From the NCBI GenBank assembly GCA_903905455.1, contig CAIVGN010000192.1, forward strand, positions 1-64,000: a stretch of DNA of 64,000 nucleotides, given 5' to 3'. The position numbers and the translations under genes were made by a program. Below are positions 1 to 7,711 of the stretch, one piece after another. Position 1 is the stretch's first letter. Every line of letters starts with the position of its first letter. The DNA comes from an uncultured Archangium sp. GTDB lineage: Bacteria > Myxococcota > Myxococcia > Myxococcales > Myxococcaceae. Under the pieces are notes generated by a model. That model saw nothing but the letters and a program-made list of their open reading frames with translations, was not told the origin of the DNA and made no database searches.

Positions 1-1
1 G

Positions 2-1285
2 GCGCTCCCCCTGGCCACCGACCTCGTCGCGGCCGCGCGCGCCGTAGGCGACGTGGCGCTCGAGGCCGAGGCCCAGCGCGTGGTGGGCATGGCGGCCATC
101 GGCACCGGCGACCTGCCCTTGGCCGAGAAGGCCCTGCGCGCGGCCATCGCCGGCGCGATGCTCACCCACGCCGAGCGCCTCGAGGCCGAGTGCTGGACCG
201 AGCTGCTGGGCGTGGTGGGCGATCGCGCGCGACGCTACGACGAGGCGCAGCGCCTGGTGGCCATCGTGCGCGCGTCGGCGGCCCGCCTTCCCGAAGACGT
301 CGAGCTGCTGTCCCAGGAGCGCTTTGCCGAAGCGGTGCTGCTGGGTGACGTGGGCGATCTCGCCGCCGCCAGCCCGCTCGCCGCCGAGGCCGTCACGCTC
401 GCCGAGCAGCGCGTGCCCCGGGACCCGCGCCTCGTGAGCAAGACCCACAGCGCCTACGGCAACCTGCTGGCGAGCCTCGGGCAAGTCGACGCCGGCATCA
501 AGGAGCTGGAGGCCGCGCGCCGGGCGCTCGACGGGGCGCTGCCGCCGACCCACGTGTCCTTCGCGAGCGTGGAGAACAACATCGGGCTGCTCTACCAGCG
601 CAAGGGTGACCGGGCCGCCGCGCGCCGCGCCTTCGAGGCCTCGGTGAAGATCTTCGAGGCCAGCGGGAAGAACCCCGTGGTCGGCGTGCCTCTCGACAAC
701 CTTGCCACGCTGGCCCGTGAAGAGGGTCGCACCGCCGACGCCCGCGCGCTGTACGAGCGGGCCGGGCAGATCTTCCTCGAGCGCTTCGGCCCCAACCACG
801 AACGCACCGTCAACACCCGGCTCGGCCTGGGCCTCGTGCTCCAGGACGAGGGGCACTTCGCCGAGGCCGCCCCGCTGATCAGCCAGGCCGTCGAGACGCT
901 CGTCGCCCAGAACCCCAACACCCGGCCCACCCTGGAGGCCCTGCTCGCGCGCGCGACGCTGGCCTTCGAAGCGGGGGCGCCCACCGCCGAGCTCAGCGCC
1001 GCCATCGCTGCGGTGTACGCGCACCTGGTGATCAACGACGACTTGAAGGGCCCGCGCGCCGAGCTCGCGCTCCTCGAGGCGGCGAAGGCCATCGAGGCGA
1101 AGGATCTCCCCACCGCACGTACCGCGTTGGCGACGGCGCGCGCCGGGGCGGCGTCCGTGCGCTGGTATGGCTTCGACTCGGTGGTCGACGGCTGGGCCCT
1201 GCTGGCCGACGGTCGCGCGCCGGCGTGTGCCTCCCTGGTCAGCGGGGTCCCGCTCTCGCGCAAGCTGCGCCCCCGCTGTCACTGA
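2..1285 (+). CDS. TPR-repeat protein, 5' end outside the window
   Basis: The frame is open from base 2, so the gene starts left of the window; a GTG at 53 is only an internal candidate. About 425 residues are visible. They are almost entirely helical pairs with the A/G/Y/L/A spacing of tetratricopeptide repeats, for example around 130-290, where units of about 42 residues carry LG, YG, A..Y and ALY patterns typical of TPR_12-type repeats. No membrane segment or catalytic motif is visible. Such arrays are protein-binding scaffolds. In myxobacteria they often form the C-terminal half of Ser/Thr kinases or AAA-type regulators, so a catalytic N-terminus outside the window is possible. The stop is followed 40 bases later by ctaA in the same direction. 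Confidence 0.75.
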   Translation, partial: ALPLATDLVAAARAVGDVALEAEAQRVVGMAAIGTGDLPLAEKALRAAIAGAMLTHAERLEAECWTELLGVVGDRARRYDEAQRLVAIVRASAARLPEDVELLSQERFAEAVLLGDVGDLAAASPLAAEAVTLAEQRVPRDPRLVSKTHSAYGNLLASLGQVDAGIKELEAARRALDGALPPTHVSFASVENNIGLLYQRKGDRAAARRAFEASVKIFEASGKNPVVGVPLDNLATLAREEGRTADARALYERAGQIFLERFGPNHERTVNTRLGLGLVLQDEGHFAEAAPLISQAVETLVAQNPNTRPTLEALLARATLAFEAGAPTAELSAAIAAVYAHLVINDDLKGPRAELALLEAAKAIEAKDLPTARTALATARAGAASVRWYGFDSVVDGWALLADGRAPACASLVSGVPLSRKLRPRCH

Positions 1286-1325
1286 GCCGGGCAGCGCCCC
1301 GCGAAGGTCGTGCTAGAGGCCGGCC

Positions 1326-2402
1326 ATGGCGACGAAGCAGCGCGCGATCGGCATGTGGTTGCTGTTCATGGCGGCGGCGGTGTTGGTGCAGGTGGGCATC
1401 GGAGGCATCACCCGGCTCACCGATTCCGGGCTGAGCATCACCGAGTGGAAGCCGCTGCTGGGCGTGGTGCCGCCGCTCGACGAGGCGGCCTGGGCCGAGT
1501 CCTTCGACAAGTACAAGCAGCTGCCCCAGTACGTGCAGCTCAAGTCGCACCTCACGCTCGAGGAGTTCAAGGGCATCTACTTCTGGGAGTGGTTCCACCG
1601 CCTGTGGGGCCGGATGCTGGGCGTCTTCTTCGCCCTGCCCTTCCTCTACTTCTGGCGTACCCGGGCGCTGACGGGCCTCGGCCCGAAGCTGGTGCTGCTC
1701 TTCGTGCTGGGCGGGCTGCAGGGCGTGCTCGGTTGGTTCATGGTGATGAGCGGCCTCGCGCAGCTGGTCTACGTGAGCCACCTGCGGCTCGCGGCGCACT
1801 ACCTGCTCGCGCTGCTGCTCTTCTCGGCCCTGTTGTGGATCGCCGCCCCGCTGGTCTGGCCCACGCGGCAGGTGCAGGCGCCAGCGCTGCGTCGCGCGAC
1901 GTGGGTGCTGCTGGGGGGGCTGGTGGTGCAGCTGGCCTGGGGCGCGTTCATGGCCGGCCTCAAGGCCGCGCTCATGGCGCCCACCTGGCCCACCATCAAC
2001 GGGGCGTGGGTGCCGGTGTCACTGTGGTCGGAGTCACCGTGGAACCACCCGCTGTCGGTGCACTTCATTCACCGCACGCTGGCCCTGGTGCTGCTGGGCG
2101 CCGTCGGCGCGTGGTGGTGGGCGACGCGCGCGAAGCTGGGCCTCGAGCGGCACCTCGTGCTGGGCCTTTCGTGGGCGCAGGTGCTGCTGGGCATCTTCAC
2201 GCTGCTCAACGCGCCCTACGCCGGGCGGCTGCTGTGGTTCGGCCTTTTGCACCAGCTGGTGGGCTCGATGCTGGTGGGCGCGGTGGTGGTGGCGCTGGTG
2301 AACCTGAAGCCTCAGTTACAGAGCGAGAACTCGCGCCCGTCGGCGTTGATGAGGGGCGAGCCGTTGGAGTTGCGCGTCACCGAGAAGCCGCCCACGGGCT
2401 GA
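1326..2402 (+). CDS. ctaA: Heme A synthase (COX15/CtaA family)
   Basis: This 358-residue integral membrane protein has about eight hydrophobic helices. CtaA/COX15 converts heme O to heme A for aa3-type cytochrome oxidases in the cytoplasmic membrane. Visible signatures are the N-terminal GGITRLTDSGLSI block, FHRLWGR (His91), SHLRLAAHY (His152 and His159), TWPTINGAW with the following VHFIHR (His249) and a C-terminal LHQL (His309). Four His at this spacing are the heme ligands of the family. The protein is of the alphaproteobacterial/mitochondrial type (PxWPxxNG loop) rather than the short Bacillus type. The last 25 or so residues are hydrophilic and not family-like; that stretch of DNA is antisense to a gene remnant (see 2312-2569). 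The other oxidase genes are not in the window. Confidence 0.93.
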   Translation: MATKQRAIGMWLLFMAAAVLVQVGIGGITRLTDSGLSITEWKPLLGVVPPLDEAAWAESFDKYKQLPQYVQLKSHLTLEEFKGIYFWEWFHRLWGRMLGVFFALPFLYFWRTRALTGLGPKLVLLFVLGGLQGVLGWFMVMSGLAQLVYVSHLRLAAHYLLALLLFSALLWIAAPLVWPTRQVQAPALRRATWVLLGGLVVQLAWGAFMAGLKAALMAPTWPTINGAWVPVSLWSESPWNHPLSVHFIHRTLALVLLGAVGAWWWATRAKLGLERHLVLGLSWAQVLLGIFTLLNAPYAGRLLWFGLLHQLVGSMLVGAVVVALVNLKPQLQSENSRPSALMRGEPLELRVTEKPPTG

Positions 2403-2569
2403 AGCGTCGGGCTGTCGGGGATGGCCATGAACAACTGGCCGCCGCGCGACTCCCAGCGGCCGCGGTTGCTCGAGTCGTACTGGCCGGCCACGGTGCCCGC
2501 GGCGCCCGAGTTGTAGGTCTCGGTGCGGCCGTCCGTGCTCCCGTGGTGTCGCTCCGGCGGGAAGGGGCT
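2312..2569 (-). pseudogene. 5'-truncated remnant of a secreted-protein gene
   Basis: On the minus strand an 85-codon frame ends at a TGA (2314-2312). It is bounded upstream by an in-frame TGA (2572-2570) with no usable start codon near the beginning. The translation has a natural composition unlike its shadow frames: it contains STDGRTETYNSGAAG, GRWESRGGQLFM and a Cys-Asn C-terminus. I read it as the C-terminal part of a secreted beta-rich protein whose front half is gone. It lies directly after the gene ending at 2613, in the same direction, and its last 91 bases are antisense to the ctaA 3' end. Family not identified. A missed frameshift joining it to something upstream looks unlikely, because the upstream DNA belongs to the 2613-3638 gene. 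Confidence 0.5.
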
Positions 2570-2612
2570 TCACGACCTGACGCGCAAGCGCTGACGAAAC
2601 AGGCTCAGGAAA

Positions 2613-3638
2613 CTACTCCACGGCGCGCAAGGTGGGGATGGCGTCGAGGGCGGTGACGAGCTGCGCGGCCTGCTCGAAGCCCCGCTCGCCGAGGCGGCCC
2701 CAGTCGGCCACGAGGCGCTGCGCGAGCGCGTAGCCGTCGTCGATGAAGCGCACCGCGCGGTGCTGCTGGTCCCACGCGCGCAGGGTTCCCAGCGCGCGCA
2801 GCACGGCGGCCGAGCGGCGCCGGGCCTCGGTGCGCTCCCGCAGCGGGGCGTCGGTGGCCATGGCGCGGGTGAACTCGTCGGCGCTGCGTTCCGGGGTGAG
2901 CCAGCTCGCGCCCACGTCGACGAGGAAGGTCGCCAACTCGTGCCGTTCGGCCGCGTGGATCGCCGCGAGGAACGCCTCCAGCACGTCGCCCTGGGCGCGG
3001 CCCATGCGGGTCAACAGGTCGGGCGCGGACACGTCACGCTTGGCGCGCTCGGCCGACAGCCAGGTGCGGGCGAAGAGCGAGCGCAGCCCCTCGACCCACG
3101 GCGCGATCGCGGCGACGTCGAAGGTGGGCACCTCGTCGAAGCCCACTTCCCGGGCCATGGCCGCCGCGTGGGCCAACGTGGTCAACGGCAGTCGCCGCAA
3201 CGCGAGCTGCTGGGCCAGCGCGCCTTCGCACCCGGTGCCCCGCAGGCGCTCGATGAGCAGCGCCACCAGCGCGTCTTCGGCCAGGGTGAGCTCGCCCTTG
3301 AAGACGAGCGGGCTGTAGTCGAGCTCGGACAGCGGCGTGGAGAGCACCCACGAGAGCAGGCGCACGGTGTTGCCGGTGAAGGCCAGCCGCGGCGCGGGGG
3401 AGCGTTCCCACAGGCGTTGCTTGCCCTCGGCGAGCCAGCCGCCCTGCCTGGCGAGCGCGAGCACCGAGCCCTGGGCCAGCGTCTCTGACAGGAGAGCGCG
3501 CGCGGTCGGCCCCAGCGTCTGCGGCGGGGCGACCGACGTGACCAGCAGGCGCATGGCGTCCATCGGGGGCACCGCGCCCACCGCGACGCGCGCGACGGTG
3601 AGCAGGTTCGCTTCGGCGCGCGTGACGGCGAGGGTCAT
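2613..3638 (-). CDS. Uncharacterised helical protein, partner of the activase
   Basis: This 341-residue soluble protein has no family I can name. The ATG (3638-3636) overlaps the stop of the upstream radical-SAM-type gene as ATGA, so the two are translationally coupled. It is rich in Ala, Leu and Arg with amphipathic helices throughout, and has no signal peptide, membrane segment, Cys pair or nucleotide-binding motif. The coupling makes it a likely partner or substrate adaptor for the activase at 3635-4216. It is not a glycyl-radical enzyme: it lacks a C-terminal RVxGY-type glycyl loop and is far too short. Function unknown. Confidence 0.7.
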   Translation of the reverse strand: MTLAVTRAEANLLTVARVAVGAVPPMDAMRLLVTSVAPPQTLGPTARALLSETLAQGSVLALARQGGWLAEGKQRLWERSPAPRLAFTGNTVRLLSWVLSTPLSELDYSPLVFKGELTLAEDALVALLIERLRGTGCEGALAQQLALRRLPLTTLAHAAAMAREVGFDEVPTFDVAAIAPWVEGLRSLFARTWLSAERAKRDVSAPDLLTRMGRAQGDVLEAFLAAIHAAERHELATFLVDVGASWLTPERSADEFTRAMATDAPLRERTEARRRSAAVLRALGTLRAWDQQHRAVRFIDDGYALAQRLVADWGRLGERGFEQAAQLVTALDAIPTLRAVE

Positions 3639-4216
3639 CGGCCGCGCACCGCGTCGGCCGCCTGGGGCCACCCGTTGATGGTGAGCTGGCCGTTCTCGAA
3701 GCGCAGCTCGACGGTGTTCGACGCCCAGAAGCGCGGCTCGGTGCGGGCGTAGCGCGGGCTGAAGAAGTGCATCACCTGGTTGCGCGAGCCCACCCACCGG
3801 CGAGACGTCTCGGGCTGGCCCTGCTCGTAGCGGCCGTCGACGAGGAGATCGACCGTGGCCAGCAACGCGTCGACGTGCGGCGACGACAGGGCCTTCAGCT
3901 CGGCCAGCGTGTAGCCCGTGTAGATCATCACCGAGCGCCCACCGGCTTGCACCAGGCGGCACAGCTCGGCCAGCGCCTCGGGTTGCTGGAAGGGCTCGCC
4001 GCCCAGCACCGAGATTCCCTCGATGCCCGGCGTCGCGAGGATGCGCGCGGCGAGCTCAGCGGGCTCGCTCAAGGCGCCGCCCTTGTCGGGGGCGAACATC
4101 TCGGGGTTGCAACAGCCAGGACAGCGCAGCGAGCAGCCCTGCACCCACAACGCGAAGCGCTTGCCCGGCCCCTCGGCCTCGGTGTCGGCGATGGTCTGGG
4201 CGACGCGCAGCAGCAC
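3635..4216 (-). CDS. NrdG-like radical SAM activating protein (4Fe-4S single cluster)
   Basis: This 193-residue protein with a GTG start lies 3 bases after the calpain gene. It carries the radical-SAM cluster motif Cys28-x3-Cys32-x2-Cys35 in WVQGCSLRCPGC, followed by LGGEPFQQ (about 71-78), the GGEP SAM-binding loop. Length and motif order match NrdG/PflA-type glycyl-radical-enzyme activases, which use a [4Fe-4S] cluster and S-adenosylmethionine to make a 5'-deoxyadenosyl radical. No NrdD or other glycyl-radical enzyme is nearby, so the target is unknown; the coupled gene downstream and the calpain upstream are the only clues. Start choice: the GTG gives the usual short N-terminus before the cluster motif. 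Confidence 0.82.
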   Translation of the reverse strand: MLLRVAQTIADTEAEGPGKRFALWVQGCSLRCPGCCNPEMFAPDKGGALSEPAELAARILATPGIEGISVLGGEPFQQPEALAELCRLVQAGGRSVMIYTGYTLAELKALSSPHVDALLATVDLLVDGRYEQGQPETSRRWVGSRNQVMHFFSPRYARTEPRFWASNTVELRFENGQLTINGWPQAADAVRGR

Positions 4217-4219
4217 GGG

Positions 4220-5269
4220 TCAGGGCTTCGCGAACTCGACGGTGGCGAAGGAGGTCATGAACTTCTCGATGGGCATGGAGAACAGCCCGTCATCGCGGCC
4301 GTCGTGGCCCGGCTCGCGCTCGCCCCAGGGGTTGCGCAACTGCACCAGCTTCTGGCCGTTGACCTCTTCGACGCCCAGCAGCGAGTACGCGTGGTCGGCG
4401 ACGACGCCCTGCTCGGCGGGATCCCACGGCTTGCTCAGCGCGACCACGCAGCCCTTGCCGGCGACGGCCTGCTTCAACTGCGCGAAGAGCGCGTCGGGCT
4501 TCGACTCGGAGGTGACGGGGAAGAAGCCGGGCTTCGCGCCGGTCAGCGCCTCGAGCGCGGTGGCGGACATGCCGCCTTCGATGGCGCCGAAGCCGCCCTT
4601 CCACGAGGCGTAGGCCTTCTCGAAGATCATCGGCCACAGCTCCTTCGTCTCGCGCGCGGCGGCGTACTCGAGGCGGCCGTGGCGGTTGGCGAAGGAGCCG
4701 TCGATGGTGACGCTGACGGGCGAGAGCTGCGCGCTGCCGGTCTTCTGCTCGAAGAAGGTGACGGTGTACGTGCCGTCCCGGTTGGCCTTGACCGCGTTGG
4801 CCAGCAGCTCGGGGTGGCTCTTGGCCACCGAGGCCAGGGCCGAGATGAAGTAGCAGTCCCCGACCTGGCCCTGCATGGGGTCATCGAAGCCGATGCCGTT
4901 GACCGCGAGCTCGCCTGGCCGCGCGTCCCAGGTCACCAGGCCCGTCTTCGCCGAGTCCTCGGTCAGCACGGGCTGCTTCACCGGCGACTTGAGCCCCGAG
5001 TCGTGGGCGATCTTCGCCAGCGACTGCATCTCGCCGCCCACGAAGGCCACCAGCTTGGCGCGGGCCGCGGGGTCGAACTTCGACTTCGAGCGATCGACGA
5101 AGCCCGAGAGGTAGTGCGCCTCGACCTCGGTGAACTTGCCCGCCTTCGCGTCCTTGATGAGCGCGTCGGCCTCGGTGGTGGTCACCTTGTTGTCGGTGAG
5201 CGTCTTGTCCAGGCGGAGGCGGTAGCGGTCGGCTTCGCGTTCGATTTTCGAGGGCATCGGAGGGCGCAT
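4220..5269 (-). CDS. Calpain-type (C2 family) cysteine protease
   Basis: This 349-residue protein has the C2 papain-like catalytic triad. Counted from the ATG at 5269 these are Cys139 in QGQVGDCYFISALAS, His293 in DHAYSLLG and Asn313 in QLRNPWG. The oxyanion Gln also lies in the QGQVGDC block. Residues 1-110 form a helical N-terminal region; there is no signal peptide and no penta-EF-hand domain, so it is a minimal bacterial calpain. An alternative ATG lies 12 bases downstream at 5257; neither start has a strong ribosome-binding site. It is the first gene of a tight three-gene cluster with the NrdG-like activase and an unknown protein, and is divergent from the GNAT gene. Confidence 0.88.
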   Translation of the reverse strand: MRPPMPSKIEREADRYRLRLDKTLTDNKVTTTEADALIKDAKAGKFTEVEAHYLSGFVDRSKSKFDPAARAKLVAFVGGEMQSLAKIAHDSGLKSPVKQPVLTEDSAKTGLVTWDARPGELAVNGIGFDDPMQGQVGDCYFISALASVAKSHPELLANAVKANRDGTYTVTFFEQKTGSAQLSPVSVTIDGSFANRHGRLEYAAARETKELWPMIFEKAYASWKGGFGAIEGGMSATALEALTGAKPGFFPVTSESKPDALFAQLKQAVAGKGCVVALSKPWDPAEQGVVADHAYSLLGVEEVNGQKLVQLRNPWGEREPGHDGRDDGLFSMPIEKFMTSFATVEFAKP

Positions 5270-5362
5270 TCTCGCCGGATCAGCCCCCTCGGCGCCAGCA
5301 CCCCGAGGTCCCGCCCGGGGAAGACAGCGCCAGCCAATCGCAGCAGGCTGCGTCCCGGCCCC

Positions 5363-6160
5363 ATGTCCCTCTCCATCCGCCCTGCGACCGACGACGATTT
5401 TGAGCTCTACGTGAGGCTCCTGCCGGAGCTCGGCGTCGACGACCCGCCCGCCGTGCTCGAGAAGTGGAGGCGCACGCAGCGCGACGACACGCTCGTCGCC
5501 GAGAACGACGGCCAGCCGCTGGGCCTCGTGTGGTGGCAGCGCCTCGAGGGGAGCGGGTACGTGCGGCAGCTCATCACCTCGCCCGGGGCGCGCCAGCAGG
5601 GCGTCGGTCGCGCGCTGATGGAGGCCGTCGCGTGGCGGCTCGCTGCAGCGGGCTGCAACACGTGGCAGCTCAACGTGAAGCCCACCAACATCGCGGCGAT
5701 CGCGCTGTACCGCTCGCTGGGGCTCCACCGCGACTACGGCTCGGCGTCGTTCAAGGTCGAGTGGCCGTTGCTCGAGCGACTCCCCTCCGGAGAGACGGCG
5801 CGGCTCGTCACCGAGGCCGAAGAGGCAGAGGTCGAACGCATGCTGGGGCTGCCCCCGGGACAGGTGACGAACGATCGACGCCTCGGGCGCGTGCTGCTCA
5901 CCGTCGGGCCACCGTTCACCGGCCTGGCGGCATTCAACCCGGACTACCCCGGCGCGTTCCCCTTCCGGGCGAAGTCACCCGCGGTGGCCCGCGCGCTCCT
6001 CGAGGCCATGCGCGCGCACTCGAAGCCCGGCGCGACCTTCGCGGGCGTGGTGCTGGAGAACGACGACGCGCTGGCCGTGGCGCTCGAGCGCGCCGGTGCG
6101 TTCCTGCGCATGAAGTTCGACCACTACTCGGGCTCCGTGAAGGCTCCCCACGCGCCCTGA
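5363..6160 (+). CDS. GNAT family N-acetyltransferase with a second GNAT-like half
   Basis: The protein is 265 residues from ATG 5363. Residues 1-135 are a canonical GCN5-related acetyltransferase: the acetyl-CoA pyrophosphate loop R77-x-x-G80-x-G82 in SPGARQQGVGRALM, then NVKPTNIAAIALYRSLG, the usual motif B. Residues 145-265 look like a second copy of the fold, with an LENDDALAVALERAGAF stretch, but without the CoA-binding loop, so it is probably structural. The substrate cannot be read from sequence. It is transcribed divergently from the calpain gene with 93 bases between the starts. Confidence 0.85.
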   Translation: MSLSIRPATDDDFELYVRLLPELGVDDPPAVLEKWRRTQRDDTLVAENDGQPLGLVWWQRLEGSGYVRQLITSPGARQQGVGRALMEAVAWRLAAAGCNTWQLNVKPTNIAAIALYRSLGLHRDYGSASFKVEWPLLERLPSGETARLVTEAEEAEVERMLGLPPGQVTNDRRLGRVLLTVGPPFTGLAAFNPDYPGAFPFRAKSPAVARALLEAMRAHSKPGATFAGVVLENDDALAVALERAGAFLRMKFDHYSGSVKAPHAP

Positions 6161-6175
6161 ACGGCTTCTCGGCCT

Positions 6176-6204
6176 TTGACCTTCGCGGCGCATCTCGTTA
6201 AACA
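6176..6204 (+). promoter_or_regulatory. Predicted sigma-70 type promoter of tetR gene
   Basis: TTGACC (6176-6181), a 17-base spacer and TAAACA (6199-6204) form a recognisable -35/-10 pair. The predicted transcription start, about 7 bases further, falls on the ATG at 6211, so the transcript would be leaderless. The -10 lies inside the 29-base palindrome described next. Confidence 0.5.
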
Positions 6205-6225
6205 TGTTCAATGAACGTGTTCAAC
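6197..6225. promoter_or_regulatory. TetR operator, 29-bp palindrome over -10 and start codon
   Basis: Positions 6197-6225 form an inverted repeat centred on base 6211, with 12 of 14 pairs complementary (mismatches 6200/6222 and 6205/6217). It covers the predicted -10 and the first five codons of the tetR-type gene. Autoregulation by TetR proteins through palindromes of this size next to their own start is the common arrangement in the family, so this is very likely the operator. Confidence 0.75.
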
Positions 6226-6828
6226 GCACCTTCGCGACAGGCCCGTAAGGAGGAGACCGCCACGGCGGTGCTCGAGGCCGCGCGCGACGAGTTCGAGCGG
6301 GTCGGGTTCGAAAAGGCCAACCTGCGCGCCATCGCGGCGAGGGCCGGCGTCTCGGCCGGCACGGTGCTCCACCACTTCGGCGACAAGCGCGAGTTGCTCC
6401 ACGCGGCGCTCTTCGACGAGCTCGACCGCACGATCCAGGAGGCGCTCGCGTCACCGGGCGCGGGGCCGTTGGAGGCGCAACTCGACCGCCTCGCGCACGC
6501 AGTCCTCGGCAGCTACGAGGCCCGGCCGAAGCTCTCGCGCACGCTCCTCGCCGAGTCGCTCTTCGCGGCCCCGCCGTGGGCCGAGCGCTTCGCCGCGCAG
6601 ACCGGCGCGGTGCACGCCGCCATCACCGTGCTGGTGAAGCAAGCCGTGCAGCGCAAGGAAGTCCGCCCCACCCTCGACGCGCCGCTCTTCGCCGTGGCGT
6701 GGCTCTCGTTCTTCTACTTCGCGCTCATCTCCTGGGCCCAGGGCGCGCACCCCAGGCCGCTCGCGCTGGTCGAGAAGCTCACCGCGCAACACCTCGCAGG
6801 CCACGCCCCCCTCCGGAGATCCCGATGA
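6211..6828 (+). CDS. TetR family transcriptional regulator
   Basis: This 205-residue protein has a TetR N-terminal helix-turn-helix at about 12-60, with the signature GVSAGTVLHHFGDKRELLHAA. The C-terminal ligand domain (65-200) is alpha-helical and not informative about the ligand. Its stop overlaps the ATG of an alpha/beta-hydrolase gene as ATGA, so the pair is an operon, and the hydrolase or its product may be linked to the inducer. The start at 6211 lies in the middle of the operator palindrome and at the predicted transcription start, so translation would be from a leaderless mRNA. A downstream start is not obvious, because the next residues lead straight into the HTH. Confidence 0.9.
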   Translation: MNVFNAPSRQARKEETATAVLEAARDEFERVGFEKANLRAIAARAGVSAGTVLHHFGDKRELLHAALFDELDRTIQEALASPGAGPLEAQLDRLAHAVLGSYEARPKLSRTLLAESLFAAPPWAERFAAQTGAVHAAITVLVKQAVQRKEVRPTLDAPLFAVAWLSFFYFALISWAQGAHPRPLALVEKLTAQHLAGHAPLRRSR

Positions 6829-7697
6829 GCGAACTCTTCAAGAGCGACACCGCGAAGTCGAAGGTGCACGCGTGGCACGACCGCTTTCGCGCGCGGGTGA
6901 AGGCGCCCACCACCAACCGCGAGGTGATGACCCGCTTCGGGAGGACGCACGTGTTGATCGCCGGCCCCGAGGGGGCTCCCGCGGTGGTGGCACTCCACGG
7001 CGCCATGGCCAGCTCGGCACACCTCCTCGTCGAGCTCGAGCACCTCGTCTCGAAATACCGCGTCTACGCGGTGGACGTCCTCGGCCAGTCGGTGATGAGC
7101 GAAGACACGCGGCTCTCGGTGAAGAACGACGACTACGGCGCGTGGCTCGGCGAGACGCTCGACGGGCTGGGCCTCGACGCCGTCAACCTGCTGGGCATCA
7201 GCTGGGGTGGCTTCGCGGCGCAGCGCCTGGCCGCCACCGCGCCGCACCGCATCTCCCGGCTCGCGCTCCTCGTCCCCGCAGGCATGGTCAGCGGCTCGAC
7301 CTGGGACGGCCTCGTGAAGATGGGGCTGCCGATGACGATGTTCCTCCTCGCGCCCAACCAGCAGCGGCTGCGGAAGTTCGTCTCGCAGTTGATGACCACT
7401 CAGGACGACGAGTGGATGGCTTCGCTCGGAGACGCCTTCAGCTCGTACGAGATGAGGAAGATGGTCGTGCCGAAGCTCTCGAGCCTCGGCGAGTTCGCGA
7501 GCTTGAAGGCGCCGGTGTTGGTGCTGGGCGCCGAGCACGACATCAGCTTCCCCGGCGCGAAGCTCGTCGCGCGCGCGAAGGAGCTGTTCCCCACGCTCAC
7601 CGACAGCGAGGTGCTGCTGGGCAGCAAGCACTCCCCGCCCACCACGGACGCCTTTCGCGCGTGGCTCGGCGCCAGGCTCGCCGCGTTCTTCGGCTGA
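6825..7697 (+). CDS. Alpha/beta-hydrolase
   Basis: This 290-residue cytoplasmic hydrolase of the alpha/beta fold has a complete triad: nucleophile Ser126 in GISWGG, Asp239 in GAEHDIS and His269 in GSKHS. His58-Gly59 in VALHGA is the oxyanion-hole HG. The ATG is preceded by a GGAG ribosome-binding site and overlaps the tetR stop. There is no signal peptide. It resembles esterases and carboxylesterase BioH-like or haloalkane-type enzymes in layout, but the substrate is unknown. It is probably repressed together with tetR through the 6197-6225 operator. Confidence 0.87.
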   Translation: MSELFKSDTAKSKVHAWHDRFRARVKAPTTNREVMTRFGRTHVLIAGPEGAPAVVALHGAMASSAHLLVELEHLVSKYRVYAVDVLGQSVMSEDTRLSVKNDDYGAWLGETLDGLGLDAVNLLGISWGGFAAQRLAATAPHRISRLALLVPAGMVSGSTWDGLVKMGLPMTMFLLAPNQQRLRKFVSQLMTTQDDEWMASLGDAFSSYEMRKMVVPKLSSLGEFASLKAPVLVLGAEHDISFPGAKLVARAKELFPTLTDSEVLLGSKHSPPTTDAFRAWLGARLAAFFG

Positions 7698-7711
7698 TCA
7701 GGGCGCCGCGA

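Noticed and set aside
1310-2656. + strand frame overlapping ctaA in another phase
   Set aside because: Ala/Gly/Arg-rich, no homology pattern; ctaA is clear in its own frame.
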